A DNA stretch of 64,000 bases from JACPUX01 sp964517465 (GCA_964517465.1 CAZFEK010000017.1:1-64000); one strand, 5' to 3'. Positions 1-8,583 are shown, numbered from the stretch's first letter. The notes: generated by a model from the letters alone, not told the origin. Program-made: numbers and translations.

Positions 1-56
1 GGGGAGCTTGTGATGCTTTCCCCATTTTGCGGCTTTAGGGCCGGGCAGGAAGCGTA

Positions 57-980
57 ATGCAGTTCACAATTTTTCAGGACAGCCACAAAGGCTCGCGCAA
101 GATCAACCAGGACCGGGTGGCTTATTCCTACAGCCGGGATGCCCTTTTGCTCGTCTGTGCCGATGGCATGGGCGGGCATTTCGGCGGCGAGATCGCGGCG
201 CAGATCGTGGTTCGCCTTCTGGTCGAGCGCTTCCAGGCCGAGGCGCGGCCGGTGCTCAAGAACCCGCTTTTGTTCCTGCAGGACACGATGCTGCGCGCAC
301 ACTCGGCGCTGGGCCACTATTCGCGCCAGCTCAATCTCATGGAATCGCCGCGCACCACCTGCGTCGCCTGCATCATTCAGCACAGCCACGCCTATTGGGT
401 GCACGTGGGAGACTCGCGGCTTTATCTCATTCGCGACGGCAGAGTGATCATTCAAACGCGGGACCACTCCAAGGTGCAGTACCTCGTCGACCAGGGCGTG
501 ATCACACGCGAAGAGGCGGCGACGCATCCGGATCGCAACAAGATCTACAGTTGTCTCGGGGGCTCTCTCGACCCGGTGATCGACCTGTCTCGGCGCACCC
601 CTATCCTTTCCGGCGACGTGATTGTGCTTTGCACCGACGGCGTGTGGAGCCAGGTGCACTCGGAGGAGTTCTGCGAAGTCGCGGCGCACCCGGCGATGCT
701 TGCCGAGGCCCCCAAGCTGATGGCAGAAGCCGAGCGCCGAGGCGGCGCCGAGGGCGACAACCTGTCGGCCATCTTGATGCGATGGGGCCCCGAGCTCACC
801 GACGAGGCAGGCACCACCACGACCATCACCGAGACCATGCCGGCAGGACATTTCGCCACCCAGGTCGACCGTCCTATGACCATCACCCAGCGCAAGGATG
901 GCGTGCGCGAGCTCTCCGACGACGAAATCGAACAGGCGATATCGGAGATTCAGGCCACCATCCGGCGCTACGGCAAGTAG
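57..980 (+). CDS. PP2C-family (PPM-type) serine/threonine protein phosphatase
   Basis: A 307-residue cytosolic phosphatase of the PPM/PP2C family, expected to remove phosphate from Ser/Thr residues using two Mn/Mg ions. The N-terminus carries the family signature N17-Q-D-R, followed by A-D36-G-M-G-G with a metal-binding Asp. Later motifs are GDSRLYL near residue 120, CTDGVW near residue 195 and GDNLSA near residue 232. The last ~65 residues are an extra Thr/Glu-rich tail outside the catalytic fold. No transmembrane segment is visible. The start is ATG with AGGAAG 5-6 bases upstream. No partner Hanks-type kinase gene is visible in the window, so the substrate is unknown. Family assignment is firm; the physiological role is open. 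Confidence 0.9.
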   Translation: MQFTIFQDSHKGSRKINQDRVAYSYSRDALLLVCADGMGGHFGGEIAAQIVVRLLVERFQAEARPVLKNPLLFLQDTMLRAHSALGHYSRQLNLMESPRTTCVACIIQHSHAYWVHVGDSRLYLIRDGRVIIQTRDHSKVQYLVDQGVITREEAATHPDRNKIYSCLGGSLDPVIDLSRRTPILSGDVIVLCTDGVWSQVHSEEFCEVAAHPAMLAEAPKLMAEAERRGGAEGDNLSAILMRWGPELTDEAGTTTTITETMPAGHFATQVDRPMTITQRKDGVRELSDDEIEQAISEIQATIRRYGK

Positions 981-1026
981 CGCTGGCGGTGCGGGTTTTT
1001 GCGACGAGAGAGGTTTTACCCCGGTC

Positions 1027-1737
1027 ATGAGCGCCTCGAGGCAGGTAGTGCTGGACACCGAAACGACGGGCCTCGATCCCAAGCTGGGGCACCGGATCAT
1101 CGAAATTGGTGCGATCGAATTGGTGAGCCGGCGGGCCACCGGCAATCACTATCACGTCTACCTCAATCCGGAGCGCGAAATCGACCTTGCCGCCACGCAA
1201 GTGCACGGCATGACCTGGGACGATCTCAAAGACAAGCCCCGCTTCGCCGAGGCGGCGCCGGGGTTGCTCGATTTCCTGCGTGGAGCCGAGTTGCTGATTC
1301 ACAATGCGCCTTTCGATTGCGCTTTCCTGGACTACGAACTGGGGCTCATCGGCCTCCCGCCGCTGACCGAACATTGCTGCGGCATCAGCGACACCCTGCG
1401 CATGGCCAAAGAACTGCATCCGGGCAAGCGCAACAACCTCGATGCGCTTTGCGAGCGCTACGGCATCGACAACGCCAAGCGCACCTTGCATGGGGCCTTG
1501 CTCGACGCCCAGTTACTGGCCGAGATTTACCTGGCGATGACGCGGGGACAAGATTCGCTTCTGGTCGATCTGGGCCCTTCCGCCGCTGCTGCAGCGACCG
1601 TCTCCAACAGCGCTCGCGCTCCGGTTAAAGTGATCGCCGCGCCTGCCGCCGAGGCTGAGGCCCACGTGGCCTACCTGGCCGCGCTGCAAAAGGACAGCGG
1701 CGGCCGCTGCGTCTGGCTGGCCGAATCGGCGTCATGA
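1027..1737 (+). CDS. dnaQ: 3'-5' exonuclease, DNA polymerase III epsilon subunit (DnaQ-type)
   Basis: A 236-residue DEDDh exonuclease that matches the proofreading subunit of DNA polymerase III. The ExoI motif L-D-T-E-T-T-G-L-D-P lies at residues 10-20. ExoII is in HNAPFDCAFLDYEL, and the ExoIII motif H-G-A-L-L-D has the catalytic His and Asp. Length fits DnaQ (E. coli about 243). The C-terminal ~60 residues are Ala-rich and would hold the polymerase alpha-binding tail. The frame is open upstream into the preceding gene, but the ATG at 1027 gives the standard N-terminus (MSASRQVVLDTETTG). It follows the PP2C gene by 46 bp. Confidence 0.9.
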   Translation: MSASRQVVLDTETTGLDPKLGHRIIEIGAIELVSRRATGNHYHVYLNPEREIDLAATQVHGMTWDDLKDKPRFAEAAPGLLDFLRGAELLIHNAPFDCAFLDYELGLIGLPPLTEHCCGISDTLRMAKELHPGKRNNLDALCERYGIDNAKRTLHGALLDAQLLAEIYLAMTRGQDSLLVDLGPSAAAAATVSNSARAPVKVIAAPAAEAEAHVAYLAALQKDSGGRCVWLAESAS

Positions 1738-1789
1738 AACGGTCATCGAAGGCGGCTAAACTTTAGCTCCCAGCTTTTCAGTTTGTGCG

Positions 1790-3889
1790 ATGGATACGGC
1801 CGTGCGCCATCCTATCCCGGCATCGGGCACCGAGCAGTTTCTCAACCGCGAACTTTCGCAACTGGCGTTCAATTGGCGCGTGCTGGAGCAGTCGCGGGAT
1901 CCGGCGGTGCCGATTCTGGAACGACTCAGGTTCTTATGCATCGTCGGCAGCAACCTCGACGAGTTCATTGAAATTCGCATGGCCGGGCTGCGTGCCCAGG
2001 CCCAGATCTCGGAAGGCGGCGGGCCCGGGGCGGAAGGGGCGCAGGCCCTGTTTCGCGAAGTGGCCGCCGCAACTCAGGACTTGGTGCGCGCCCAGTATCA
2101 GGCACTCAACGAAGAAATTCTGCCCTTGCTGGCGGGTCAGGGAATACGTTTCCTGCACCACGTGGAACGAAACGAGCGGCAGCGGGCTTGGGTGGCGAGC
2201 TATTTCTTTAGTGAAGTAAAGCCGCTGCTCACGCCCATCGGCCTCGATCCGGCGCATCCCTTTCCCCAGGTCTTCAACAAGAGCCTCAATTTTATCGTCG
2301 AGTTGTCTGGCCGAGACGCTTTTGGCCGCGACACCACGATCGCCATCGTCAAGGCGCCGCGTGTGCTGCCCCGAGTCATACGCTTGCCCCAGGAACTGGG
2401 CGACGTGGCCATGCCTTTCGTGCTGCTCTCCTCGGTGATTCGCGCCCATATCTCCGATCTGTTTGGCGGGCGCGAAGTGCTCGCGTATTCGCAGTTTCGG
2501 GTCACCCGAAACAGCGACCTGTGGCTGGACGAAGAAGAAGTCAAAAACCTTCGTCAGGCGCTTTCCGGCGAATTGCCGCAGCGCCATTTGGGCCAGGCGG
2601 TGCGTTTGGAGGTCCTGGCCGATTGTCCGGAATCCCTGGCGAACTTTCTGCTCACGCAGTTCAAACTCGACCCCATCGATTTGTATCGCGTCAACGGGCC
2701 GGTCAACATGGTGCGCCTGTCCCAGGTGATCGACCAGATCGACCGCCCGGACCTCAAATATCCGCGTTTCCTACCGGGCACCTCGGAGCGCTTGCGCGGA
2801 GAGCCCGACATCTTCACCGCCATCCGGCGAAAAGACATCCTGCTCCATCATCCCTATCAGTCCTTCGAGCCAGTGGTCGACTTCTTGCGGCAGGCGGCCG
2901 AGGATCCCCGCGTGGTCGCCATCAAACAAACCGTCTATCGGACCGGGACCCACTCGGTGGTGATGGACGCTCTGCTGGAAGCCACCCGCCGGGGCAAGGA
3001 AGTGACCGTGGTGCTGGAGCTGATGGCACGCTTCGACGAAGAGGCCAATATCAACTGGGCAGAACGCTTGGAGCAAGTCGGCGTGCAGGTGGTGTACGGC
3101 GTGGTGGGTCTCAAGACCCATGCCAAGCTCGCCCTGGTCGTTCGACGCGAAGAAGGGGGGCTAAAGAGCTACGCGCACCTGGGTACGGGCAACTACCATC
3201 CCGGCACGGCCCGGCTCTACACCGACTTCGGGCTGTTTACCGCGCGCAAGGAAATCTGCAACGAGGTCGGCGAAGTTTTTCTGCATCTCACCAGCCTGGC
3301 GCGAGTCGAGCGCCTGCGCCGGCTCTGGCTGGCGCCTTTCACCCTTTCGCGGCGCTTGATTCGCGCAATCCACCAGGAGGCGCAACATGCGCGCGCCGGC
3401 CGTCCCGCGCGCATCATCGCGCGCATGAATGCGCTGCTCGACGAAGGAGTGATTGCGGCGCTGTACGCAGCTTCGCAAGCCGGGGTGGAAATCGATCTGA
3501 TCGTGCGAGGCGCCTGTGGCTTGCGTCCGGGCGTCGCCGGTCTCTCGGAGCGCATTCGCGTGCGTTCGGTGATCGGCCGCTTCTTGGAACACAGCCGGGT
3601 GTATTACTTTCTCAACGATGGCGCGGAAGATGTCTATTTGGCGAGCGCGGACTGGATGGGCCGGAATCTGCATCGGCGCATCGAGGTGGCATTCCCGGTG
3701 CTGGACCCGGAGCTGAAAGCGCGGGTCATCGAAGAGGGGCTCAAGATTTACCTCGCGGACAACCGCCAGGTCTGGCATTTGCTGGCCGATGGCCGATATC
3801 GGCGCCGGCCCACGCGCAGCGCCAAACACGTTCGATCGGCGCAAGAGGAACTGATGCTCCTCTTGGGCGAAGGCCCGGTGGAATCCTAG
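1790..3889 (+). CDS. ppk1: Polyphosphate kinase 1
   Basis: A 699-residue polyphosphate kinase that reversibly polymerises the gamma-phosphate of ATP into inorganic polyphosphate. The N-terminal domain starts with FLNRELSQLAFNWRVLEQS, typical of PPK1, and length matches the family (about 690). The C-terminal phospholipase D-like half has the GLKTHAKLALVVRR segment with the histidine that becomes phosphorylated in the family. It also has HLGTGNYHPGTARLYTDFGL and the later DWMGRNLHRRIEVAFPV segment. It is followed 19 bp later by sixA on the same strand. A polyphosphatase gene (ppx) lies 3 kb away in the opposite orientation. I saw no PHO box in the 52 bp before the start codon. Confidence 0.97.
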   Translation: MDTAVRHPIPASGTEQFLNRELSQLAFNWRVLEQSRDPAVPILERLRFLCIVGSNLDEFIEIRMAGLRAQAQISEGGGPGAEGAQALFREVAAATQDLVRAQYQALNEEILPLLAGQGIRFLHHVERNERQRAWVASYFFSEVKPLLTPIGLDPAHPFPQVFNKSLNFIVELSGRDAFGRDTTIAIVKAPRVLPRVIRLPQELGDVAMPFVLLSSVIRAHISDLFGGREVLAYSQFRVTRNSDLWLDEEEVKNLRQALSGELPQRHLGQAVRLEVLADCPESLANFLLTQFKLDPIDLYRVNGPVNMVRLSQVIDQIDRPDLKYPRFLPGTSERLRGEPDIFTAIRRKDILLHHPYQSFEPVVDFLRQAAEDPRVVAIKQTVYRTGTHSVVMDALLEATRRGKEVTVVLELMARFDEEANINWAERLEQVGVQVVYGVVGLKTHAKLALVVRREEGGLKSYAHLGTGNYHPGTARLYTDFGLFTARKEICNEVGEVFLHLTSLARVERLRRLWLAPFTLSRRLIRAIHQEAQHARAGRPARIIARMNALLDEGVIAALYAASQAGVEIDLIVRGACGLRPGVAGLSERIRVRSVIGRFLEHSRVYYFLNDGAEDVYLASADWMGRNLHRRIEVAFPVLDPELKARVIEEGLKIYLADNRQVWHLLADGRYRRRPTRSAKHVRSAQEELMLLLGEGPVES

Positions 3890-3908
3890 GCAAACGGGGG
3901 AAGATCAA

Positions 3909-4361
3909 GTGGAATTGCTGCTCTGGCGACACGCTGAAGCCGAAGATGGCCTGCCGGACCTGGAGCGTCCGCTCAGCGCCAAGGGACACAAACAGGCGGG
4001 CAAGGTCGCCGCCTGGCTGGATCGAAATCTGCCGGGCAACTGTCGCGTGTTGGCTAGCCCCGCATTGCGCGCGCAGCAGTCGGCTGCGGCGCTGGGGCGC
4101 AAATACAAGACGCTTGCGAACTTGGCGCCGAATGCGAGCGTCGCGGATGTGCTCGAAGCGGCAGGGTGGCCAGAGGCGCGAGAGTCAGCCCTGATCGTGG
4201 GGCATCAGCCGACCCTCGGCTGGGTCGCGGGGGAGCTCCTGGGTGTCGCTGAGGGCAATGTGATCGTGAAGAAAGGAGCGGTCTGGTGGTTCTCCAACCG
4301 CGATCGGGGGGACGGGCCGCGGGTATCCCTGCGAGCCGTCGTTTCACCCGAATTGTTGTAG
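3909..4361 (+). CDS. sixA: Phosphohistidine phosphatase SixA
   Basis: A 150-residue histidine phosphatase of the RHG superfamily, expected to dephosphorylate phosphohistidine on Hpt domains or on PTS-type proteins. The N-terminus MELLLWRHAEAED contains the RHxE motif with the nucleophilic H8. The second active-site histidine lies in LIVGHQPTLGWVAGELLG. The start is GTG at 3909; no other initiator gives the canonical N-terminus. It sits 19 bp after ppk1, so the two are probably co-transcribed. Its 3' end is 3 bp from the convergent dgkA stop. ppk1-sixA pairs are common in proteobacteria; a functional link is an inference. Confidence 0.9.
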   Translation: MELLLWRHAEAEDGLPDLERPLSAKGHKQAGKVAAWLDRNLPGNCRVLASPALRAQQSAAALGRKYKTLANLAPNASVADVLEAAGWPEARESALIVGHQPTLGWVAGELLGVAEGNVIVKKGAVWWFSNRDRGDGPRVSLRAVVSPELL

Positions 4362-4364
4362 CGC

Positions 4365-4820
4365 TCATAGGCGAGCCAGGGCCGCCGGAGTGAGGCTCAG
4401 CCAGACCAATCCGGTCAACACCAAGGCCAAGAGCACTGCTGCGCTCCCGAGGTCTTTTGCACGTTTGGAGAGCCGATGATCAGAGAGCGAGATGCGGTCC
4501 ACCGCGGCCTCTATGCTCGAATTGATCAGCTCGATAACCAACACCAGCAAAACCGTTGCGATCAGCAGGGCGCGCTCGACAGGAGTGTAGGGAACAACAA
4601 AGGCGAGCGGCAGCAAAGCTGCGGCGAGGGTTACTTCTTGGCGAAAAGCGCTCTCCAATTTCCAGGCATAACCCAAGCCGGCTAAAGAGTGCGCAAGAGC
4701 TTGAATGATCCGACGCCAACCCGTTTTGCCCTTGTGCGGACTTTCTGAGCTCTTAGCGGCGGAAGGCGAGATGTTCGAGGAACTGTTTTGTGGCCTCCTG
4801 CCACGAGAATCCAAGCGCAT
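4365..4820 (-). CDS. dgkA: Diacylglycerol kinase
   Basis: A 151-residue integral inner-membrane kinase that converts diacylglycerol to phosphatidic acid. The DgkA signature is clear: AFRQEVTLAAA, then VIELINSSIEAAVDR with the conserved Glu/Asn, and HRLSKRAKDLGSAAV, within three hydrophobic helices. The chosen start is ATG at 4820, with AAGGAG nine bases upstream. This makes the gene overlap the upstream glycosyltransferase by 68 bp and adds ~30 polar residues before the canonical start of the fold; no in-frame initiator lies closer. It is the last gene of the plcP-like/glycosyltransferase/dgkA unit. It would recycle diacylglycerol left by a phospholipase C back into phospholipid precursor. 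Confidence 0.93.
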   Translation of the reverse strand: MRLDSRGRRPQNSSSNISPSAAKSSESPHKGKTGWRRIIQALAHSLAGLGYAWKLESAFRQEVTLAAALLPLAFVVPYTPVERALLIATVLLVLVIELINSSIEAAVDRISLSDHRLSKRAKDLGSAAVLLALVLTGLVWLSLTPAALARL

Positions 4821-5751
4821 GTCGGCGCACTCCTTCGCGGTCAAGATTTGCGGCGGCCAGGCATGCCTGGCGCAAATCGCTGTTCAGCACGCCAGCACTG
4901 CTGGCGCCCAGCACGTCCACCGGCCCGGTGACCGGATATGCGGCGACTGGCGTGCCGCACGCAATTGCTTCCAACAATACCAAGCCAAAAGTATCGGTAC
5001 GGCTGGGGAAGACGAAAACGTCGGCGGCGCGATAATAGCGGGCGAGCTGTGCCGGTGGCTGCACCCCAGCGAAGTGCACCTTGGAGTGCCTGCGCTGAAG
5101 TTGTGCCAGTTGGGGACCTTCTCCCACCACCCACTTGCTTCCGGGCAGATCGAGGTCGAGGAATGCCTGGATGTTCTTTTCCACGGCGACGCGCCCAACG
5201 TAGAGGTGAATCGGCCGCGGAGTGTCGAGAAAGTCCCTCGGGCCGGGCGAGAACAATTTGGTATCGACGCCACGGGACCACATGCCGAGATTGCTGAAAC
5301 CACGCGAACTCAAGTCCGCATGCACGACTGCCGTGGGCACCATCACGACCTCGGCCGGATCGTGGAACCAGCGCAACCACCGATAGGAGATTCCAAGGGG
5401 CAAGCCGGTTCTTGCTTTGATGTACTCAGGGAAGCGAGTGTGATAAGCGGTCGTGAACGGCTGGTTGCGTCGCAGGCAGTAGCGCCGTGCAGCGACGCCC
5501 AGCGGACCTTCTGTCGCGATGTGCACGGCGTGCGGAGAAAAAGCATCGAGGCGATTCGCTATTGCGCGGTAGGGCAGGATCGAAAGCCGTACATCGGGGT
5601 AAGTCGGGCAGGGTAAGGTCGCAAAGTCTTCGGGAGTGATCGTTTGGGTTTCGTGTCCGTGCTCACCCAGATGTTTAATAGTGTGGCTCAGAGTATTGAC
5701 TACCCCATTGACCTGGGGATGCCAAGCGTCAGTTATCAAAGCTATTCTCAT
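4753..5751 (-). CDS. GT4-family glycosyltransferase, candidate diacylglycerol glycosyltransferase (Agt-like)
   Basis: A 332-residue GT-B glycosyltransferase. The N-terminal Rossmann half starts MRIALITDAWHPQVNGVV, the pattern of group 1 transferases that act on lipid acceptors (MgtA/SqdX/Agt-like). The donor-binding half has HLYVGRVAVEKNIQAFL and the terminal EX7E-like region SRTDTFGLVLLEAIACGTPV. No signal peptide; probably a peripheral protein on the inner face of the membrane. The ATG overlaps the stop of the upstream metallophosphoesterase (ATGA), so translation is likely coupled. Its position between a PlcP-like phospholipase C and DgkA behind a PHO box suggests it glycosylates diacylglycerol to make phosphorus-free glycolipids. 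The family is certain; the acceptor and sugar are inferred. Confidence 0.85.
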   Translation of the reverse strand: MRIALITDAWHPQVNGVVNTLSHTIKHLGEHGHETQTITPEDFATLPCPTYPDVRLSILPYRAIANRLDAFSPHAVHIATEGPLGVAARRYCLRRNQPFTTAYHTRFPEYIKARTGLPLGISYRWLRWFHDPAEVVMVPTAVVHADLSSRGFSNLGMWSRGVDTKLFSPGPRDFLDTPRPIHLYVGRVAVEKNIQAFLDLDLPGSKWVVGEGPQLAQLQRRHSKVHFAGVQPPAQLARYYRAADVFVFPSRTDTFGLVLLEAIACGTPVAAYPVTGPVDVLGASSAGVLNSDLRQACLAAANLDREGVRRHALGFSWQEATKQFLEHLAFRR

Positions 5752-6521
5752 AGCGTCTCCAGGCTTGACGAATCACGCCAGGTGAGGACGCGCAATTCGC
5801 CATCTTCTGTTTCGATCAGGGCGGTGAGACTTTCGACCCAGTCGCCGTCATTGCAATAGAGGATACCGTCGATCAGACGGATCTCGGCCTTGTGGATATG
5901 CCCGCAGATCACGCCGTCCAGACTTCGGCGCCGAGCTTCCTGCGCCAGAGCGTGCTCGAAGTCGGTGATGTAACGCACCGCATTTTTTACCTTTTGCTTG
6001 AGGTACTGCGCTAGCGACCAATAGGGAAGGCCGAGACGAGCGCGCGCGAGGTTGAACCATCGGTTGAGCCTCAGGGAGAGCGTGTAGAGTCGATCGCCAA
6101 GAAACGCGAGCCAGCGAGCGCATTGGACTACACCGTCGAAGAGGTCGCCATGGATGACAAGCAGCTTGTCCCCGCGGGCCGTGATGTGGACTGCCTCCGA
6201 CCTGATGTGTATTCCGCCAAAAGCGAGATCCAGGAAGTGTCTTGCCGACTCATCGTGGTTCCCAGGAATATAGGTCACTTCGGTGCCTTTGCGCGCTTTG
6301 CGCAGTATTTTCTGAACTACGTCATTGTGGGTTTGGTGCCAGTACCAGCGGCGCTGCAACTGCCAACCATCCACTATGTCTCCGACGAGATAGAGGTACC
6401 TGGAATCCGTGTGGCGCAGGAATTCGAGCAGCATTCCCGCTTGACATCCGGGTGTTCCCAGGTGCAGGTCAGAAATCCAAATGCTGCGGTAGTAACGCGG
6501 CGTCGGTTCGGTTTCGATCAC
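5748..6521 (-). CDS. plcP: Calcineurin-like metallophosphoesterase, PlcP-type phospholipase C candidate
   Basis: A 257-residue dinuclear metallophosphoesterase. Metal ligands are seen in S-D18-L-H20-L-G, GD48IVDGW, PGN88HDE, the VIHGDLFD segment and CGHIHKAEI. The run GDIVDGWQLQRRWYW, HNDVVQKILRKARKGT and YIPGNHDE closely follows the PlcP family (sinorhizobial and marine phospholipase C that removes phosphocholine or other headgroups under phosphate limitation). That family is often annotated as UDP-2,3-diacylglucosamine diphosphatase. The start is GTG at 6521, with an AAGG-type ribosome site just upstream. It is the first gene of a unit with a glycosyltransferase and dgkA, and a PHO box lies 124 bp upstream. 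An LpxH-like role remains possible. Confidence 0.8.
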   Translation of the reverse strand: MIETEPTPRYYRSIWISDLHLGTPGCQAGMLLEFLRHTDSRYLYLVGDIVDGWQLQRRWYWHQTHNDVVQKILRKARKGTEVTYIPGNHDESARHFLDLAFGGIHIRSEAVHITARGDKLLVIHGDLFDGVVQCARWLAFLGDRLYTLSLRLNRWFNLARARLGLPYWSLAQYLKQKVKNAVRYITDFEHALAQEARRRSLDGVICGHIHKAEIRLIDGILYCNDGDWVESLTALIETEDGELRVLTWRDSSSLETL

Positions 6522-6628
6522 GCTGCGCCTTTGGTGTTACAGGACCACGGGTCGATTAGTGCATTGAGGAGTGGCAGAGTGATTTGCATGCGGCGCGCAG
6601 TCGTTTTCGACTGGACTACCTTAGCGAG

Positions 6629-6673
6629 CGCATAGGAAATGCCGATGACAATTCGATGACGTAGTGATGACAG
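6629..6673 (-). promoter_or_regulatory. PHO box (three PhoB half-sites) plus -10 upstream of plcP
   Basis: Read on the minus strand, three 7-bp direct repeats occur at an exact 11-bp period: CTGTCAT (6673-6667), ACGTCAT (6662-6656) and TTGTCAT (6651-6645). The PhoB consensus is CTGTCAT-like 7-mers separated by 4 bp. Exactly 10 bp after the last repeat is TATGCG (6634-6629), at the same distance as the -10 of E. coli phoA as I recall it. The hexamer keeps TAT of the -10 consensus but is otherwise weak. A start near 6622 would give a leader of about 100 nt before the GTG of plcP. Confidence 0.8.
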
Positions 6674-6744
6674 GCGGCGGAATCAGAAAGTGATCCGGTC
6701 GGCTCGAGTCAGCCTGGGCGAGCGCGCCGCCCGGCGAAGCCTGG

Positions 6745-6762
6745 GGGCCAGGGCAACGGCCC
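6745..6762. repeat. Short palindromic intergenic element, copy 1
   Basis: An 18-bp element reading GGGCCAGGGCAACGGCCC. Its ends GGGCC and GGCCC are inverted repeats, so it can fold into a 5-bp hairpin with an 8-nt loop. A copy with 17 of 18 identical bases lies at 40876-40893. Only two copies were seen in the window. Confidence 0.4.
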
Positions 6763-6928
6763 GGTGAATCCGGGCCAAACGCGGTGCCTTTGCCTTCCCA
6801 TTTCCTTATTGCGGTCGCTCCGGCGCCGTCCGGCTATCCCATTCTTGGCTCAAGCTGGTTCGGCTGAAGAGGCTTTGGTCGGCGTTTAGGATCAGCAGTC
6901 GGTCCAAAACGCCAATGGATTGGGCGGC

Positions 6929-8407
6929 TTAATTGAGTTCAATCCGAAAATCAATACCTTCGGCGCGCCACTGGGAGGCTTCGCTTTCGAGCAAGTAGGC
7001 CGTGAGCGGATGCGCTTCGAGCCAGACCGCAGGCAAGCCCAGCCGGATGTTTCGCCCGCTGCGTATGGCCAGGGAAGGCAGCTCGAGGTTGCGCCGCGCG
7101 TGGGCGAAAATGACTGCCAGGCGAAGGGCACATAGCGAGGCGCGCAAATGAGCGTCGTCGAGCATTGAGCGAACCTTTTTCAAGCTGCCGCGCTGGCCGA
7201 GCACCAATTGGCCGATGACGCGTTGTTCGCCGGTGGCAAAGCCGGGGAGATCGGCGTGTTCCAACACGTAGCTGCCGTGCTTGTGGTAATCGTCATGGGC
7301 AATGGCTCTGCCGATTTCGTGCCAAAGGGCGGCCCAGCGCAGAATCTGCCGCGCGGCCTCACTCGCTTGGGGTTCCATGGCGAGATGCAAGCGGTCCGCG
7401 AGCTGGCTGACGCGCAGGGCTTGGACCGAGTCCGCGCCGTAGCGCTCGTTGATCCGGGCTACTGTGGTTTCCCTCAGGTCAGCATGTTCGGATCGTCCCC
7501 AGAGGTCATACAACACTCCCAGGCGCATGGCGCCCCCGGCCGGAAGCACTTGGTCGATCGCCAGTTCATCCATCAGCACACGCATGATCGCGAGACCGCC
7601 GGCAAGCACCGGAGCACGCTCGGCCTTGAGCGCCTGCAGGCCGCTCTGGAGCAGCGTTCGGACGTCCCCTGAGCGCAACAGGAATTCCTGCAGGGCAGCA
7701 AGTCCTTCGCGGGTGATGCCCTCGGCAGACCAGCCGTTCTTCTCCAGGATTTCGGCCAAGGCGCGGGAGGTGCCGGACGAGCCGTAGGCTTCACGCCAGC
7801 GCTCTGGCGAGAAATCGTCGGTCAGACCTTCGATTTGCGAGCGTGCCGCGAGCTCCGCCCGCTGAAACGCCTTGGCGCTGAAACGGCCTTCGGGGAAGTG
7901 GCGAAAGCTATGGCTCACGCAGCCGATTGGCACCGATTCCATGACCTCGGGATCGAATCCGCGTCCCAGGATGAATTCGGTCGAACCGCCGCCAATGTCG
8001 ACGATGAGCCGCGGTTGCTCGGTGTAGGGCAGGGTATGGGACACGCCGACATAGATGAGCCGAGCTTCTTCACGACCGGCAACGATTTCGATCGGGAAAC
8101 CCAAGGCTCTTTCGGCCAGCGGGAGAAACTCTGTGGCGTTGCGCGCCACGCGCAGGGCGTTGGTGCCGACGGCGCGAACCTGCTCGGGAGAGAATCCGCG
8201 CAAGCGCTCGCCGAAGCGAGCCAATGCGGCGATGGCAGCGGCGCAGGCGTCCCCTTTGAGGTAACCGTCAGAATCGAGTCCGGCGCCAAAGCGCAAGGTC
8301 TCTTTCCAGGTGTCGATGGGTACCACGCGGCTGCCCTCGATCCGGCCAATTTCCAGGCGGAAGCTGTTGGAACCCAAGTCGACGGCGGCAAGTAGCGGGT
8401 AAGCCAT
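6929..8407 (-). CDS. ppx: Exopolyphosphatase / guanosine pentaphosphatase (Ppx/GppA family)
   Basis: A 492-residue ASKHA-fold phosphohydrolase that removes terminal phosphate from polyphosphate and/or pppGpp. The first phosphate-binding motif is AAVDLGSNSFRLEIGRI at residues 7-23, and the second is LIVDIGGGSTEFILGRG near residues 140-155. The C-terminal third resembles an HD-type domain (WAALWHEIGRAIAHDDYHKHGSYVLEHAD), as in E. coli PPX (513 residues). The start codon gives the standard N-terminus MAYPLLAAVDLGSNS, but no strong Shine-Dalgarno is visible. It lies near ppk1 but on the opposite strand, so the two polyphosphate enzymes are not co-transcribed. Ppx and GppA cannot be separated by eye. 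Confidence 0.92.
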   Translation of the reverse strand: MAYPLLAAVDLGSNSFRLEIGRIEGSRVVPIDTWKETLRFGAGLDSDGYLKGDACAAAIAALARFGERLRGFSPEQVRAVGTNALRVARNATEFLPLAERALGFPIEIVAGREEARLIYVGVSHTLPYTEQPRLIVDIGGGSTEFILGRGFDPEVMESVPIGCVSHSFRHFPEGRFSAKAFQRAELAARSQIEGLTDDFSPERWREAYGSSGTSRALAEILEKNGWSAEGITREGLAALQEFLLRSGDVRTLLQSGLQALKAERAPVLAGGLAIMRVLMDELAIDQVLPAGGAMRLGVLYDLWGRSEHADLRETTVARINERYGADSVQALRVSQLADRLHLAMEPQASEAARQILRWAALWHEIGRAIAHDDYHKHGSYVLEHADLPGFATGEQRVIGQLVLGQRGSLKKVRSMLDDAHLRASLCALRLAVIFAHARRNLELPSLAIRSGRNIRLGLPAVWLEAHPLTAYLLESEASQWRAEGIDFRIELN

Positions 8408-8583
8408 GGGGGCAAGAGGTTGCGTTGCGGCGGGAGGAAATGGTGATGATCTTGCCCAAGCTTAGCCGCTGCGAGCTTTCGGTTCAACTTCAGGGCGATG
8501 ACCCCCCTTGCCGGTCTCCGCCGCGCGGGCGAAAACCGGCGACAAGGGTCTTGCCCCGCACTTCCCTGGGGGCGTCCCGCCAC

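Larger units (their letters stand above)
6522..6928. other. Intergenic region between divergent plcP and convergent-facing ppx end
   Basis: A 407-bp stretch with no convincing gene. It contains the leader and PHO-box promoter of plcP (6522-6673) and a short hairpin-forming element at 6745-6762 that recurs at 40876-40893. The remainder (6763-6928) lies downstream of the ppx stop codon and holds no recognisable terminator with a T-run. Confidence 0.6.

Noticed and set aside
1..30. GGGGA/TCCCC hairpin at the left edge followed by ATTTTG, possible terminator of an upstream gene
   Set aside because: The stem is imperfect and the T-run is short, and the upstream gene is outside the window.
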